In this document: in pieces, positions 18,975 to 25,387 of the stretch
How the letters are laid out: every line of letters begins with the position of its first letter
How positions within the stretch are numbered: the first letter of the stretch is position 1
The notes under the pieces: model-generated
Database searches by the model: none
Seen by the model: the letters and a program-made list of their open reading frames with translations, nothing else
What the model was told of the DNA's origin: nothing
Assembly (NCBI RefSeq): GCF_051175565.1
Contig: NZ_CP195105.1
Span: 930,001-994,000 of the forward strand
From: Daejeonia sp002484105
Lineage (GTDB): Bacteria > Bacteroidota > Bacteroidia > Flavobacteriales > Weeksellaceae
DNA length: 64,000 nt
Reading direction: 5' to 3'
Position numbers and translations under genes: made by a program

Positions 18975-19778
18975 TTACCAGCCACCAGAGGCACCGCCCC
19001 CGCCAAAGCTGCCACCCCCGCCGAAGCCTCCAAAGCCGCCTCCGCTGCCGAAGCCGCCTCCTCCAAAGCTGCCACCCCCGAAACTTCCGGGGAACGGGAA
19101 GAAACCACCGGGATACGATCTGCGGCCTCTGCGGCTCAGGATCACATCATCGTCGTCGTTATTGCTGCCACCCCCGCGGTTGTTGCGTGAGATAATGCTG
19201 ATGATGACCATTACGACGAAGATCATCAGCAGGATTTTGAAGACACTTGTGTCGCCGTTGTTGGTAGATTTCGGCTGGGCTTTAAACTTGCCCTGCAGAG
19301 CATCAATAATAGCCGATGTGCCGTGGTCTATACCCTGGTACCATTCGCCTTTTTTGAAGTAGGGCGTTACAAGATAGTCCAGGATCTGTCCGGCAACGGA
19401 GGCTGTCAGGTACTGTTCTACCGCGCGTCCCTGCTGTATCGCCATGGTATGGTCTTCTGTTGCAATCAGGAATACGACACCGTTGTCTTTGTCTTTTTGC
19501 CCGATGCCCCATTTCTCGCCGAACATGGTCGCCAGGAAGTTGACATCTTCGCCTTTGGTGGAGAGGATGATGATGACTTCGATCTCTGTTGAGGTACTGT
19601 CCGAATATTTTATCAGTTTGTCGTTCAGGAGCTGTTTTTCATGATCGCTCAGCAATCCGGCTTCGTCGTATACAGGATAGAGTACTGCAGGCTTTGCCGG
19701 GATGGTGTACTGTGCCGAAACCAGTCGGAAACAGCCCAGGAGCAAGATGATAAAAAGTTTAAGAGAAGGTAATCTCAT
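18975..19778 (-). CDS. TPM-domain protein with glycine-rich tail (YgcG-like)
   Basis: 267 residues: signal peptide (about 1-22), TPM domain (about 30-165, with D-E-A-G-L-L-S and the block K-D-N-G-V-V-F-L-I-A), one membrane segment (about 183-200), then a tail of G-G-G-S-F-G-G-G-type repeats (about 235-267). Family knowledge: this is the layout of YgcG-like membrane-anchored TPM proteins, in which the domain projects into the periplasm. Some TPM domains have phosphatase or photosystem-repair roles, but none can be assigned here. It overlaps the 5' end of the gene order TPM-TPM-LemA by 20 bp (start inside the upstream gene), so it is translationally coupled. Confidence 0.88.
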   Translation of the reverse strand: MRLPSLKLFIILLLGCFRLVSAQYTIPAKPAVLYPVYDEAGLLSDHEKQLLNDKLIKYSDSTSTEIEVIIILSTKGEDVNFLATMFGEKWGIGQKDKDNGVVFLIATEDHTMAIQQGRAVEQYLTASVAGQILDYLVTPYFKKGEWYQGIDHGTSAIIDALQGKFKAQPKSTNNGDTSVFKILLMIFVVMVIISIISRNNRGGGSNNDDDDVILSRRGRRSYPGGFFPFPGSFGGGSFGGGGFGSGGGFGGFGGGGSFGGGGASGGW

Positions 19779-20190
19779 CAGGAAGTTCGTTGATATTTTC
19801 CCCTTTCAACGGGAAGTATTTTTTGAGTTCGAGGCCGGTTTTCAGGATTCCTTTTTTCAGGCCATCAGCATAATGCCCGTGTGCAAATTCTGCCGTTATT
19901 TCGTCATGAACCCTGTCCCAGAACGATTGGTGCACCTTGTGGTGTATGCCTTCGTCACCGATGATGGTGAGGTATTTTTGCTCGAAGTTCACGTGGAAGA
20001 GTACGGCATTGCGTTCTGCTGTTTTGTTCATACAGAGGGTTTGGAACACGCTGAAGGCCTTTTTTGCATTGTCGGTATCCGTGTTGGCATCTATATGCAC
20101 ACGGATTTCGCCCGACGAGTGGCTTTCGGCAGTCCTGATGGCTTCTATAAGAGAAGCCATTTCCTGTTCTGTAAGGTAGGCACTGCTCAT
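19759..20190 (-). CDS. Short TPM-domain protein
   Basis: 143 residues, all TPM domain (E-S-H-S-S-G-E-I-R-V-H-I at 22-33 and the block A-V-L-F-H-V-N-F-E-Q-K-Y at about 63-74). There is no signal peptide or membrane segment, so it is probably cytoplasmic or peripheral, unlike the paralogue next to it. The gene follows lemA by 3 bp and its last 20 bp overlap the next TPM gene, so lemA, this gene and the long TPM gene form one operon. Confidence 0.88.
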   Translation of the reverse strand: MSSAYLTEQEMASLIEAIRTAESHSSGEIRVHIDANTDTDNAKKAFSVFQTLCMNKTAERNAVLFHVNFEQKYLTIIGDEGIHHKVHQSFWDRVHDEITAEFAHGHYADGLKKGILKTGLELKKYFPLKGENINELPDEITFS

Positions 20191-20193
20191 GGT

Positions 20194-20802
20194 TTATTCT
20201 GTAAATACATCCGGAGCTTTTTCTGCACCTGCAGCAGCTTTAAAGAGCGGTTTTTCCTTAAAGTTGGTAATGCTTGCCAGAATATTGTTGGGGAAGGTCT
20301 TAATGGTCGTGTTATAATCCTGTACGGCATCGTTGTAATATACCGTTTCTGTGCGGATGCTGTTTTCTATCGCAGTATATTCTCTCTGGAAGTTGATGTA
20401 CTGCTGATCCGCTTTCAGGTCAGGATACGATTCTACAACGGCCATCAGGCGGCTCAGTGCACCGCTCAGCTCTCCCTGTGCGGCCTGGAATTTGGCAAGA
20501 TCTGCCTCCGTCATATTGGTAGGATCTACATTGATGGATGTTGCCTTGGAGCGGGCTTCTACCACTTTGGTAAGCGTTTCCTGCTCGAATTTTGAGTATG
20601 ATTTTACGGTGCGCTCCAGATTCGGGATCAGGTTGGCCCTTTTCTGATAGACGGTCTCTACGTTAGACCATTTGGCGTTCACGTTCTGTTCTTTGGTGAC
20701 GAATGTGTTGTACCCGTTCTTGCCCCAGAAGAAGGCAATTAATGCAATTACCACCAGTGCGATGCCGATGGTACCGGCGCTCAGACAGCCTTTGTTTTTC
20801 AT
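20194..20802 (-). CDS. lemA: LemA family protein
   Basis: 202 residues. One N-terminal membrane segment (about 10-26) is followed by a long-helix domain with the conserved LemA block W-S-N-V-E-T-V-Y-Q-K-R-A-N-L-I-P-N-L (45-62), and F-P-N-N-I-L-A near the end. Family knowledge: LemA is an inner-membrane protein with a helical cytosolic or periplasmic domain and no settled function; linkage to TPM proteins is widely conserved. It is the first gene of the TPM operon and diverges from folA. Confidence 0.93.
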   Translation of the reverse strand: MKNKGCLSAGTIGIALVVIALIAFFWGKNGYNTFVTKEQNVNAKWSNVETVYQKRANLIPNLERTVKSYSKFEQETLTKVVEARSKATSINVDPTNMTEADLAKFQAAQGELSGALSRLMAVVESYPDLKADQQYINFQREYTAIENSIRTETVYYNDAVQDYNTTIKTFPNNILASITNFKEKPLFKAAAGAEKAPDVFTE

Positions 20803-20832
20803 AGTTGATGTGTTTAAATTTTTATGCTATCC

Positions 20833-20860
20833 CAAATATACAAATTATGTATTACATTTG
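20833..20860. promoter_or_regulatory. Divergent promoters for lemA and folA
   Basis: The minus-strand -7 box is TATATTTG (20833-20840), for lemA. The plus-strand -7 box is TACATTTG (20853-20860), for folA, 16 bp before its ATG. The two -7 boxes are separated by only 12 bp, so polymerases cannot occupy both promoters at once. Confidence 0.65.
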
Positions 20861-20875
20861 TGAAATTTCTCATTT

Positions 20876-21388
20876 ATGGTGACAATCGTTGTGGCAATGG
20901 GCCGTAAGAACGAGATCGGCAAAGGCAACCAGCTCCTCTGGCACCTGCCCAAAGATCTCCGGCATTTTAAGGAACTTACCTTCGGGCATCCCGTGATCAT
21001 GGGACGCAAGACCTTCGAGAGCATCGGCAGGCCACTGCCCAACCGTACCAATATCGTGGTGTCGCGCCGCGACAACTGGTTTCAGGAAGGCATACTGATT
21101 GTCGGAAGCCTGAAGGAAGCCCTGAAATTTGCAAAAAAAATAGACCCCGACGTCTTCATCATCGGAGGGGGCAACATCTATGCCCAAACCCTTGACCTTG
21201 CCGACAGATTAGAGGTTACCCACGTGAAAGCCGATCTGGAAGCCGACACTTTTTTCCCGGAAATCAAGCCTTCCGAATGGGAACTTACGCACGAAGAGTG
21301 CTCTGAAGCAGATGAAAAAAATGCTTATAACTTTTGTTTCCAGACTTTTATACGTAAAAATGCCCATAAAGAAACCGGCAAAAATTAA
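20876..21388 (+). CDS. folA: Dihydrofolate reductase
   Basis: 170 residues. The family blocks are intact: I-G-K-G-N-Q-L-L-W-H-L-P-K-D (catalytic aspartate D27 in L-P-K-D-L-R-H-F), V-I-M-G-R-K-T-F-E-S-I-G, and I-I-G-G-G-N-I-Y. It reduces dihydrofolate to tetrahydrofolate with NADPH in the cytoplasm. The length is normal (E. coli 159). The gene stands alone with a short leader. After it comes a weak hairpin (about 21444-21456) followed by a T-run near 21459-21464. Confidence 0.96.
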   Translation: MVTIVVAMGRKNEIGKGNQLLWHLPKDLRHFKELTFGHPVIMGRKTFESIGRPLPNRTNIVVSRRDNWFQEGILIVGSLKEALKFAKKIDPDVFIIGGGNIYAQTLDLADRLEVTHVKADLEADTFFPEIKPSEWELTHEECSEADEKNAYNFCFQTFIRKNAHKETGKN

Positions 21389-21579
21389 GTTTTTCCGTAT
21401 TTTTTTCTGTCTTTTTTCATGGAGTAAGAATTGAGGTCAATGTCCCTGCTAACGGGGCTTTTTTGGGTACTTCGCAGCGATGCTTTCCGACTGTTTTATA
21501 GGGGGTATGCCCTTTTTTTTACATAAATTTTTGTTTTATATAGAAATTTTTTCGCATTTTTACGGTAAATCAGACAGTT

Positions 21580-21840
21580 ATGAAAGATCAAGACCCTGAA
21601 AAATGGCCATCAGATGATTCAGAATTTCTGATGAGAATCCTAAAAGAAATTCTTGCTGCACTGCACGAGTGGCGCCACATGGCAATGCCTCTTTTCTTTG
21701 ACAGTGCAGATGTAAAGAGAATGTTGAAGATCAGTGACCGAACGCTGTGCAGACTGCGTCGGGAGAAACACATACCGTGTACCAAAATCGGTAGAAAGTA
21801 TTATTACCCAAGCAAATTTTTTCTTGAAGCCTTCTTCTAA
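21580..21840 (+). CDS. Small helix-turn-helix protein (HTH_17/excisionase-like)
   Basis: 86 residues. Residues 40-82 carry a MerR/excisionase-type winged helix: D-V-K-R-M-L-K-I-S-D-R-T-L-C-R-L-R-R-E-K, then the recognition wing K-I-G-R-K-Y-Y-Y-P-S. Such proteins bind DNA as small repressors or directionality factors. The N-terminal 35 residues are charged and unmatched. It is followed, after a spacer full of repeats, by a DUF6266 gene. No recombinase is within reach, so 'excisionase' is only a fold-level name. The stop codon lies within a terminator hairpin. Confidence 0.75.
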   Translation: MKDQDPEKWPSDDSEFLMRILKEILAALHEWRHMAMPLFFDSADVKRMLKISDRTLCRLRREKHIPCTKIGRKYYYPSKFFLEAFF

Positions 21841-21859
21841 CGGAGGCTTCTTTTTTTTT
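21826..21859 (+). terminator. Terminator overlapping the HTH gene's stop codon
   Basis: GAAGCCT (21826-21832) pairs with AGGCTTC (21844-21850), followed by nine T. The stop codon TAA (21838-21840) is in the loop, so the last two codons form the left arm. Confidence 0.75.
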
Positions 21860-21918
21860 CTGCTGTTTCCCGTTTTTTCCACAGGAGGGTTTCGGTGCTA
21901 TCCTGATGCTGAGGTATC

Positions 21919-21931
21919 GCTCCTTCGGAGC
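21919..21931. repeat. Small TTC-loop palindrome, copy 1
   Basis: GCTCC-TTC-GGAGC: a 5-bp stem with a TTC loop. It is one of three palindromes of the same design around the DUF6266 gene (see 22964-22980 and 23014-23030). Confidence 0.5.
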
Positions 21932-22022
21932 TCCAGACATACTGAAGTGCAGCAAGTATTTACTTTTTTCTAACATTCTGGAGTCATCCGCCAAAAAAAT
22001 GCTGTTAAAATTCCGGAGTTTC

Positions 22023-22066
22023 TTCGGGTGTTGTTCGGAAACGCTTCGGGTGTTGTTCGGAAAAAA
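22023..22066 (+). repeat. Tandem direct repeat, 2 x 22 bp
   Basis: Units 22023-22044 and 22045-22066 match at the first 19 bases and then diverge (CGC against AAA). The second unit also forms the inner hairpin of the structure at 22034-22092. Confidence 0.8.
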
Positions 22067-22092
22067 CATCTTTTTTCCGAAGCGTTTCCGAA
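22034..22092 (+). repeat. Large imperfect hairpin between the HTH and DUF6266 genes
   Basis: Outer stem 22034-22044 with 22082-22092 (11 bp, perfect), inner stem 22056-22066 with 22071-22081 (11 bp, perfect), loop CATC, and an 11-nt bulge (22045-22055) on one side. All paired arms are made of the motifs TTCGGAAACGC and TTCGGAAAAAA and their complements. There is no T-run after it, so it is not a terminator. It could be an operator array or an RNA structure in the leader of a longer transcript. Confidence 0.75.
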
Positions 22093-22143
22093 GAAACCGG
22101 GTAGTTTTTCCGAAGAAATCACGAGGGGTGGGTGACAAAAACT

Positions 22144-22173
22144 GCCAAAACACGCCAAAATACGCCAGCGTTT
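22144..22173 (+). repeat. Iteron-like 10-bp repeats
   Basis: Three consecutive 10-bp units: GCCAAAACAC (22144), GCCAAAATAC (22154), GCCAGCGTTT (22164, only the first four bases match). The third unit runs into AGCGTTTCC, which also occurs at 22081-22089 and in inverted form at 22037-22045. The 10-bp period fits binding sites along one DNA face. Confidence 0.55.
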
Positions 22174-22185
22174 CCAAAAGTGTTT

Positions 22186-22213
22186 TTTGTTGGGAAACAG
22201 TGTGTTATATTCG
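22186..22213 (+). promoter_or_regulatory. Promoter of the DUF6266 gene
   Basis: A TTTG (22186-22189) and a -7-like TATATTCG (22206-22213, one mismatch to TAnnTTTG) lie 16 bp apart, 27 bp before the ATG at 22241. A GTTTCC...GGAAAC inverted repeat (22170-22198) overlaps the -33 region. Confidence 0.45.
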
Positions 22214-22240
22214 CATTACTGAATCATAAAATTTTTTATT

Positions 22241-22882
22241 ATGGCCACAATTACAAAAGGAATCCTGGGAGGATTCTCCGGTACCGTGGGTACCGTCGTT
22301 GGAGTGAACTGGAGAGGCAAGGACATCATCCGCAGCCGTCCCAAAGCAGGTGCACGCACCCCTACAGAGAAGCAACTGATGCAACAGATGAAATTCAGTC
22401 TGGTGGTCGGGTTTTTGCAGCCGCTGAAACCTGTACAGCAGATGTATTTCGGTGCGGCTTCCGGTGCACGCTCAAGAGTGAATCTGGCAGTTTCCTACAC
22501 CATCAGCGAAGCATTGCAGGTGGTAAATGACATTCCGGAACTGATATACAACAAGGTGCTGATTACCAAAGGCGACCTGCTCGGATTCCAGAATGTGGAA
22601 GCTGCCACACAGGCTGCAGGTATTCTGCAGATGACATGGGAAGATAATACCACTCAGGGCAATGCTTCGCCCGCCGATGTGGTGAATGTTGTGTGTTACT
22701 GTGAAGAGCTGAGTGCTTTTGAAATCTACCAGGGGGTGGCTTCCCGTGCAGATCTTGCTGCATCGGTAGCCCTGCCGGTATATTTCTCGGGCAAGGAGAT
22801 ACAGGTATGGGCCTATATGAACAACAGTAAAGAAACACAGGCATGCAGCAGTCCGTATCTTGGCAGCTTCACCGTACAGTAA
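22241..22882 (+). CDS. DUF6266 family protein
   Basis: 213 residues. The N-terminus has the family's Gly-rich signature: M-A-T-I-T-K-G-I-L-G-G-F-S-G-T-V-G-T-V-V, then G-V-N-W-R-G-K-D-I-I-R-S-R-P-K. The rest is beta-rich without signal peptide or membrane segment; a C-terminal pattern of V/Y strands ends in L-G-S-F-T-V-Q. Family knowledge: DUF6266 is common in Flavobacteriia and Sphingobacteriia, always unassigned. I call this gene only by family. Context: small HTH gene, structured spacer, then this gene, then a strong terminator at 22907-22935. Confidence 0.75.
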   Translation: MATITKGILGGFSGTVGTVVGVNWRGKDIIRSRPKAGARTPTEKQLMQQMKFSLVVGFLQPLKPVQQMYFGAASGARSRVNLAVSYTISEALQVVNDIPELIYNKVLITKGDLLGFQNVEAATQAAGILQMTWEDNTTQGNASPADVVNVVCYCEELSAFEIYQGVASRADLAASVALPVYFSGKEIQVWAYMNNSKETQACSSPYLGSFTVQ

Positions 22883-22906
22883 CGGAGGTTTTCGCTTTGT
22901 TACCAG

Positions 22907-22935
22907 GCACTTCCTGCACAGGGAAGTGCTTTTTT
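22907..22935 (+). terminator. Rho-independent terminator of the DUF6266 gene
   Basis: A perfect 8-bp stem GCACTTCC/GGAAGTGC (22907-22914 with 22922-22929) is followed by six T. Confidence 0.85.
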
Positions 22936-22963
22936 GTGGGAATAGGGTGGTTGGTGAAGGATG

Positions 22964-22980
22964 CGACTCCTTCGGAGTCG
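22964..22980. repeat. TTC-loop palindrome, copy 2
   Basis: CGACTCC-TTC-GGAGTCG: a perfect 7-bp stem with the loop TTC. Confidence 0.6.
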
Positions 22981-23013
22981 AACTTTATTGCGAATTATGT
23001 TACTATAAAAATG

Positions 23014-23030
23014 GGAATCCTTCGGATTCC
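23014..23030. repeat. TTC-loop palindrome, copy 3
   Basis: GGAATCC-TTC-GGATTCC: a perfect 7-bp stem with the loop TTC. The central TCC-TTC-GGA is shared by all three copies while the outer arms differ but stay complementary, which argues for selection on the fold. Confidence 0.6.
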
Positions 23031-23145
23031 TGCTTTGTGAAATAATGATTAAACCCTGAACCAAACGCCATTCTTTTACCATTACCGACGGGTGAATCCT
23101 ACACTATTTACCTAAAAAGGCCAGGCTTCAGCCCGGCAGATATCA

Positions 23146-23179
23146 AAAAGGCTGCAGATTCCGTACGAATCTGCAGCCC
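23146..23179 (-). terminator. Terminator of the bTHX gene
   Basis: A perfect 12-bp stem GGCTGCAGATTC/GAATCTGCAGCC (23151-23162 with 23168-23179). Read on the minus strand it ends in five T, 10 bp after the bTHX stop codon. Confidence 0.9.
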
Positions 23180-23188
23180 TTGTAAGTA

Positions 23189-23416
23189 CTACTCTTCTGT
23201 CTTTTTTTTGCGAACCGTTTTGGGTTTTTCTTCAGCCGTTTCGCTGCTTTCTTTTTTGGAGCGTACGGCTTTAGGCTTAAGTGATGCCTTTTTTTCTTCA
23301 GGTTCGGCTACGGCAACTTCTGTAACAATGGGCTTCATCTGCTTTTTAGGACGGCTTTTACCATAGCTTCCTGCAATGATTTTCCCTCTTTTTGTTTTTT
23401 TGTCTCCTTTTCCCAT
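23189..23416 (-). CDS. 30S ribosomal protein bTHX with extended tail
   Basis: 75 residues. The first 25, M-G-K-G-D-K-K-T-K-R-G-K-I-I-A-G and S-Y-G-K-S-R-P-K-K, match the 26-residue Thermus ribosomal protein Thx, which stabilises the top of the 30S head. The remaining 50 residues are a disordered lysine/glutamate-rich tail (K-P-K-A-V-R-S-K-K, E-E-K-P-K-T-V-R-K-K-K-T) unlike the Thermus protein. Bacteroidota bTHX proteins are known to be longer. The gene is monocistronic with a strong terminator. Confidence 0.88.
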   Translation of the reverse strand: MGKGDKKTKRGKIIAGSYGKSRPKKQMKPIVTEVAVAEPEEKKASLKPKAVRSKKESSETAEEKPKTVRKKKTEE

Positions 23417-23801
23417 AAATAATGTATTTTGATGATTTGTACGAAGTTAGCAAAATTTTTATAACCGTACAAGTGGAAGGTGGCTCTCTGTATTCCACAG
23501 AGAGGTTTGTATTGAGTAGCGGGTATTATTTATTGTTTTAAGAATTTAATTTATTGTTTTACGATAAAAAATTTAAGGATGGTTTATTGTTACTTATGAT
23601 AGTTTCATTCAAGATTACTTATTGTATTTTGCGTAGTTTTTTTTCTTTCTGTTTACAATTACTTGATACTTATCTGATTTGTGTTGATAGTTTTAGAAAT
23701 AAATATTATTTTCAATGTATCTAAAATAACACGTGCAATAAAAGTTTTGTTGATGATTGTTTTTCTCGTTAATCTTATTAGCGTTATTTCTGTTATGAAT
23801 A
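23417..23801. other. AT-rich gene-free stretch upstream of bTHX
   Basis: 385 bp. It contains a perfect 8-bp stem hairpin (23484-23491 with 23497-23504), a direct repeat (below), and little else. It is the leader and promoter region for bTHX and the 3' end of the leftward TPR gene. No gene is supported. Confidence 0.5.
23528..23561. repeat. 13-bp direct repeat with 21-bp period
   Basis: ATTTATTGTTTTA occurs at 23528-23540 and 23549-23561, two helical turns apart; a partial copy TTTATTGTTA is at 23583-23592. It could be a regulator site, but the region is AT-rich, so chance is possible. Confidence 0.4.
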
Positions 23802-24884
23802 TTAATAGTAATATCCCTTATCTTTATTATAGTTAATAAGTACCTGCTGAGTGGTTAAATATGCCCACCTCACATCTTCATAATTGTTTGAGGTTAAACT
23901 TTTTTTGACATCAGGCATTATTTCATCAAAGAAAGGGGTATAAGCTTTATTGAAATAAGGGTCAGCTAATATTTTTGTAGTAATGACGGATATATTTTCC
24001 TTTATCTTATCCTTCATTAGATTACGATATTTCATATCTTGTGATATTGTCTGATAATGGTCTAATATTGCTTTATGTTGGTCAGATATTCTTTTATTTT
24101 GTTCATCAATTACGTTTTTAATATCTAATAAATCTTTACTATTTGGATATTTTTTTAAACCAGCATCAACGATGTTTTTAGCTGAATCATATTTTTTAGT
24201 TAAGAATAGCAGTGATGAGTAAATATGGTAAAAGCTGATTTTGTTTTCTATTGGCAATTCGGAAATGTAATTATCTCTATATATGGATCCAAATACTTTT
24301 TCTGCTTGCTCATAATCTTTTATTTTGTAGAGAGACATAGCATAATTGTATAGGTTTGCTTGTCTAAGATTTAGTATATTAATATTGTTTTCAATTAATA
24401 TATTATATGCCGATAGAAAGTATTCTGAAGCTTTTTGATAATCTTTCTTCTCAATAGCATCATACCCAGCATCATTTAATTTTCTGTTTTTTTGTAGGAG
24501 ATTTTCTCTTAATTCATTTTTCTGATTAATATCTTGTTGTTGCATTTGTAAATACAACTGATTCTCATATTCTCTTTTTAATTGTGCCGCAGCAACAGCT
24601 TTAGCATATTCTATATCTGCAGAAGTAATTGATGGATAGTCAAAATCGGGAACTGATCTGTTACGAATATATTTTTTTGAGGTATTATTGTTCGTTTCTT
24701 TTAAATCATGATATTCCCACTGTTTCAAATTGTAATTATATTTCTTATAACCAATTAATTGATGATTTGAATCAAAATATTCATAACGTTGTAAGCTTTC
24801 ATTATATTTCTCTATGGATGATGGAAATTGTGCATATGAGACTATACCAAAGAAAGAAAATAGAGAAAATAAAATCTTTTTCAT
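23802..24884 (-). CDS. Exported TPR-like protein, AT-rich
   Basis: 360 residues with a signal peptide (about 1-19, ending S-Y-A-Q). Next come two short repeats of the form L-Q-R-Y-E-Y-F-D and L-K-Q-W-E-Y-H-D (about 30-60), a coiled stretch rich in Q/N/K (80-140), then TPR-like helices (A-S-E-Y-F-L-S-A-Y-N-I-L at about 155-166, Q-A-E-K-V-F-G-S-I-Y). Base composition is far more AT-rich than neighbours on both sides, so recent transfer or weak selection is likely. The function is unknown. A palindromic operator-like site overlaps its promoter and the XRE regulator gene diverges from it. Confidence 0.7.
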   Translation of the reverse strand: MKKILFSLFSFFGIVSYAQFPSSIEKYNESLQRYEYFDSNHQLIGYKKYNYNLKQWEYHDLKETNNNTSKKYIRNRSVPDFDYPSITSADIEYAKAVAAAQLKREYENQLYLQMQQQDINQKNELRENLLQKNRKLNDAGYDAIEKKDYQKASEYFLSAYNILIENNINILNLRQANLYNYAMSLYKIKDYEQAEKVFGSIYRDNYISELPIENKISFYHIYSSLLFLTKKYDSAKNIVDAGLKKYPNSKDLLDIKNVIDEQNKRISDQHKAILDHYQTISQDMKYRNLMKDKIKENISVITTKILADPYFNKAYTPFFDEIMPDVKKSLTSNNYEDVRWAYLTTQQVLINYNKDKGYYY

Positions 24885-24903
24885 ATTGTTATATTTTTTA
24901 TTA

Positions 24904-24929
24904 CAAATTTATCGGTATAAAAACGATAA
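24904..24929 (-). promoter_or_regulatory. -7 box and operator-like palindrome before the TPR gene
   Basis: On the minus strand, TAAATTTG (24911 to 24904) is a perfect -7 box. Overlapping it upstream is the palindrome TTATCG-N9-CGATAA (24909-24929), placed in the -33/-7 gap where a repressor would block polymerase. Confidence 0.6.
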
Positions 24930-24976
24930 GTAAATAACTTTTGAATATTTTTTTTTACTTTTAGTAAATTATTTTA

Positions 24977-24984
24977 TACTTTTG
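24977..24984 (+). promoter_or_regulatory. -7 box of the XRE regulator gene
   Basis: TACTTTTG is a perfect TAnnTTTG, 17 bp before the ATG at 25002. A similar TACTTTTAG lies just upstream (about 24956-24964). Confidence 0.55.
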
Positions 24985-25001
24985 GAGAAATTTTATTGTA
25001 T

Positions 25002-25376
25002 ATGGAAATGACAAATATCATTGAGCGTATTACTCAATATCGTACTAAAAAGGGATATACTTATGAAAATATGGCAGATGAGCTAGATATAACGCCAGCG
25101 GCATATAGAAAGATTGAAACGGGTGAGACTAAACTATCCGTGGAAAGATTGTTTAGGATTGCTAATATTTTAGAAACTCCTATAAATGAATTATTAGATT
25201 TAGGCGAAAATAAATATATACAGAACAATTATAATAGTGATAATGTTATTTCTCAGAAAATTGAAAATTTTTATCAAGAGAATAAAGAGATAACAGAACA
25301 ACTTATAAAAGCTAAAGATCAGTTGATTGAAGCTTTACAAACTGAAATAGACTTTCTTAAAGATAATCTTTCATAA
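25002..25376 (+). CDS. XRE-family regulator with C-terminal coiled coil
   Basis: 124 residues: HTH_3 domain (about 5-65) with the helix-turn-helix Y-E-N-M-A-D-E-L-D-I-T-P-A-A-Y-R-K-I-E, then a charged helix (about 85-120) likely to mediate dimerisation. I use the ATG at 25002; a TTG six bases upstream and an ATG at 25008 are alternatives. It is divergent from the AT-rich TPR gene, and the palindrome between them makes it a candidate regulator of that gene. A similar protein is encoded at 59563-59916. Confidence 0.82.
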   Translation: MEMTNIIERITQYRTKKGYTYENMADELDITPAAYRKIETGETKLSVERLFRIANILETPINELLDLGENKYIQNNYNSDNVISQKIENFYQENKEITEQLIKAKDQLIEALQTEIDFLKDNLS

Positions 25377-25387
25377 TATGAAATTAT

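Larger units (their letters stand above)
22936..23145. other. Gene-free spacer with palindromes after the DUF6266 gene
   Basis: The stretch between the two facing terminators has no plausible gene. It holds two TTC-loop palindromes (22964-22980, 23014-23030) and a weaker GC-rich hairpin near 23120-23138. Confidence 0.5.

Noticed and set aside
22023..22173. CRISPR-like array
   Set aside because: Only two 22-bp tandem units without spacers and three 10-bp units; no cas genes nearby.
21906..22229. A 107-codon frame through the structured spacer
   Set aside because: It is a reading of the repeats and hairpin; low-complexity, no domain, no promoter of its own.
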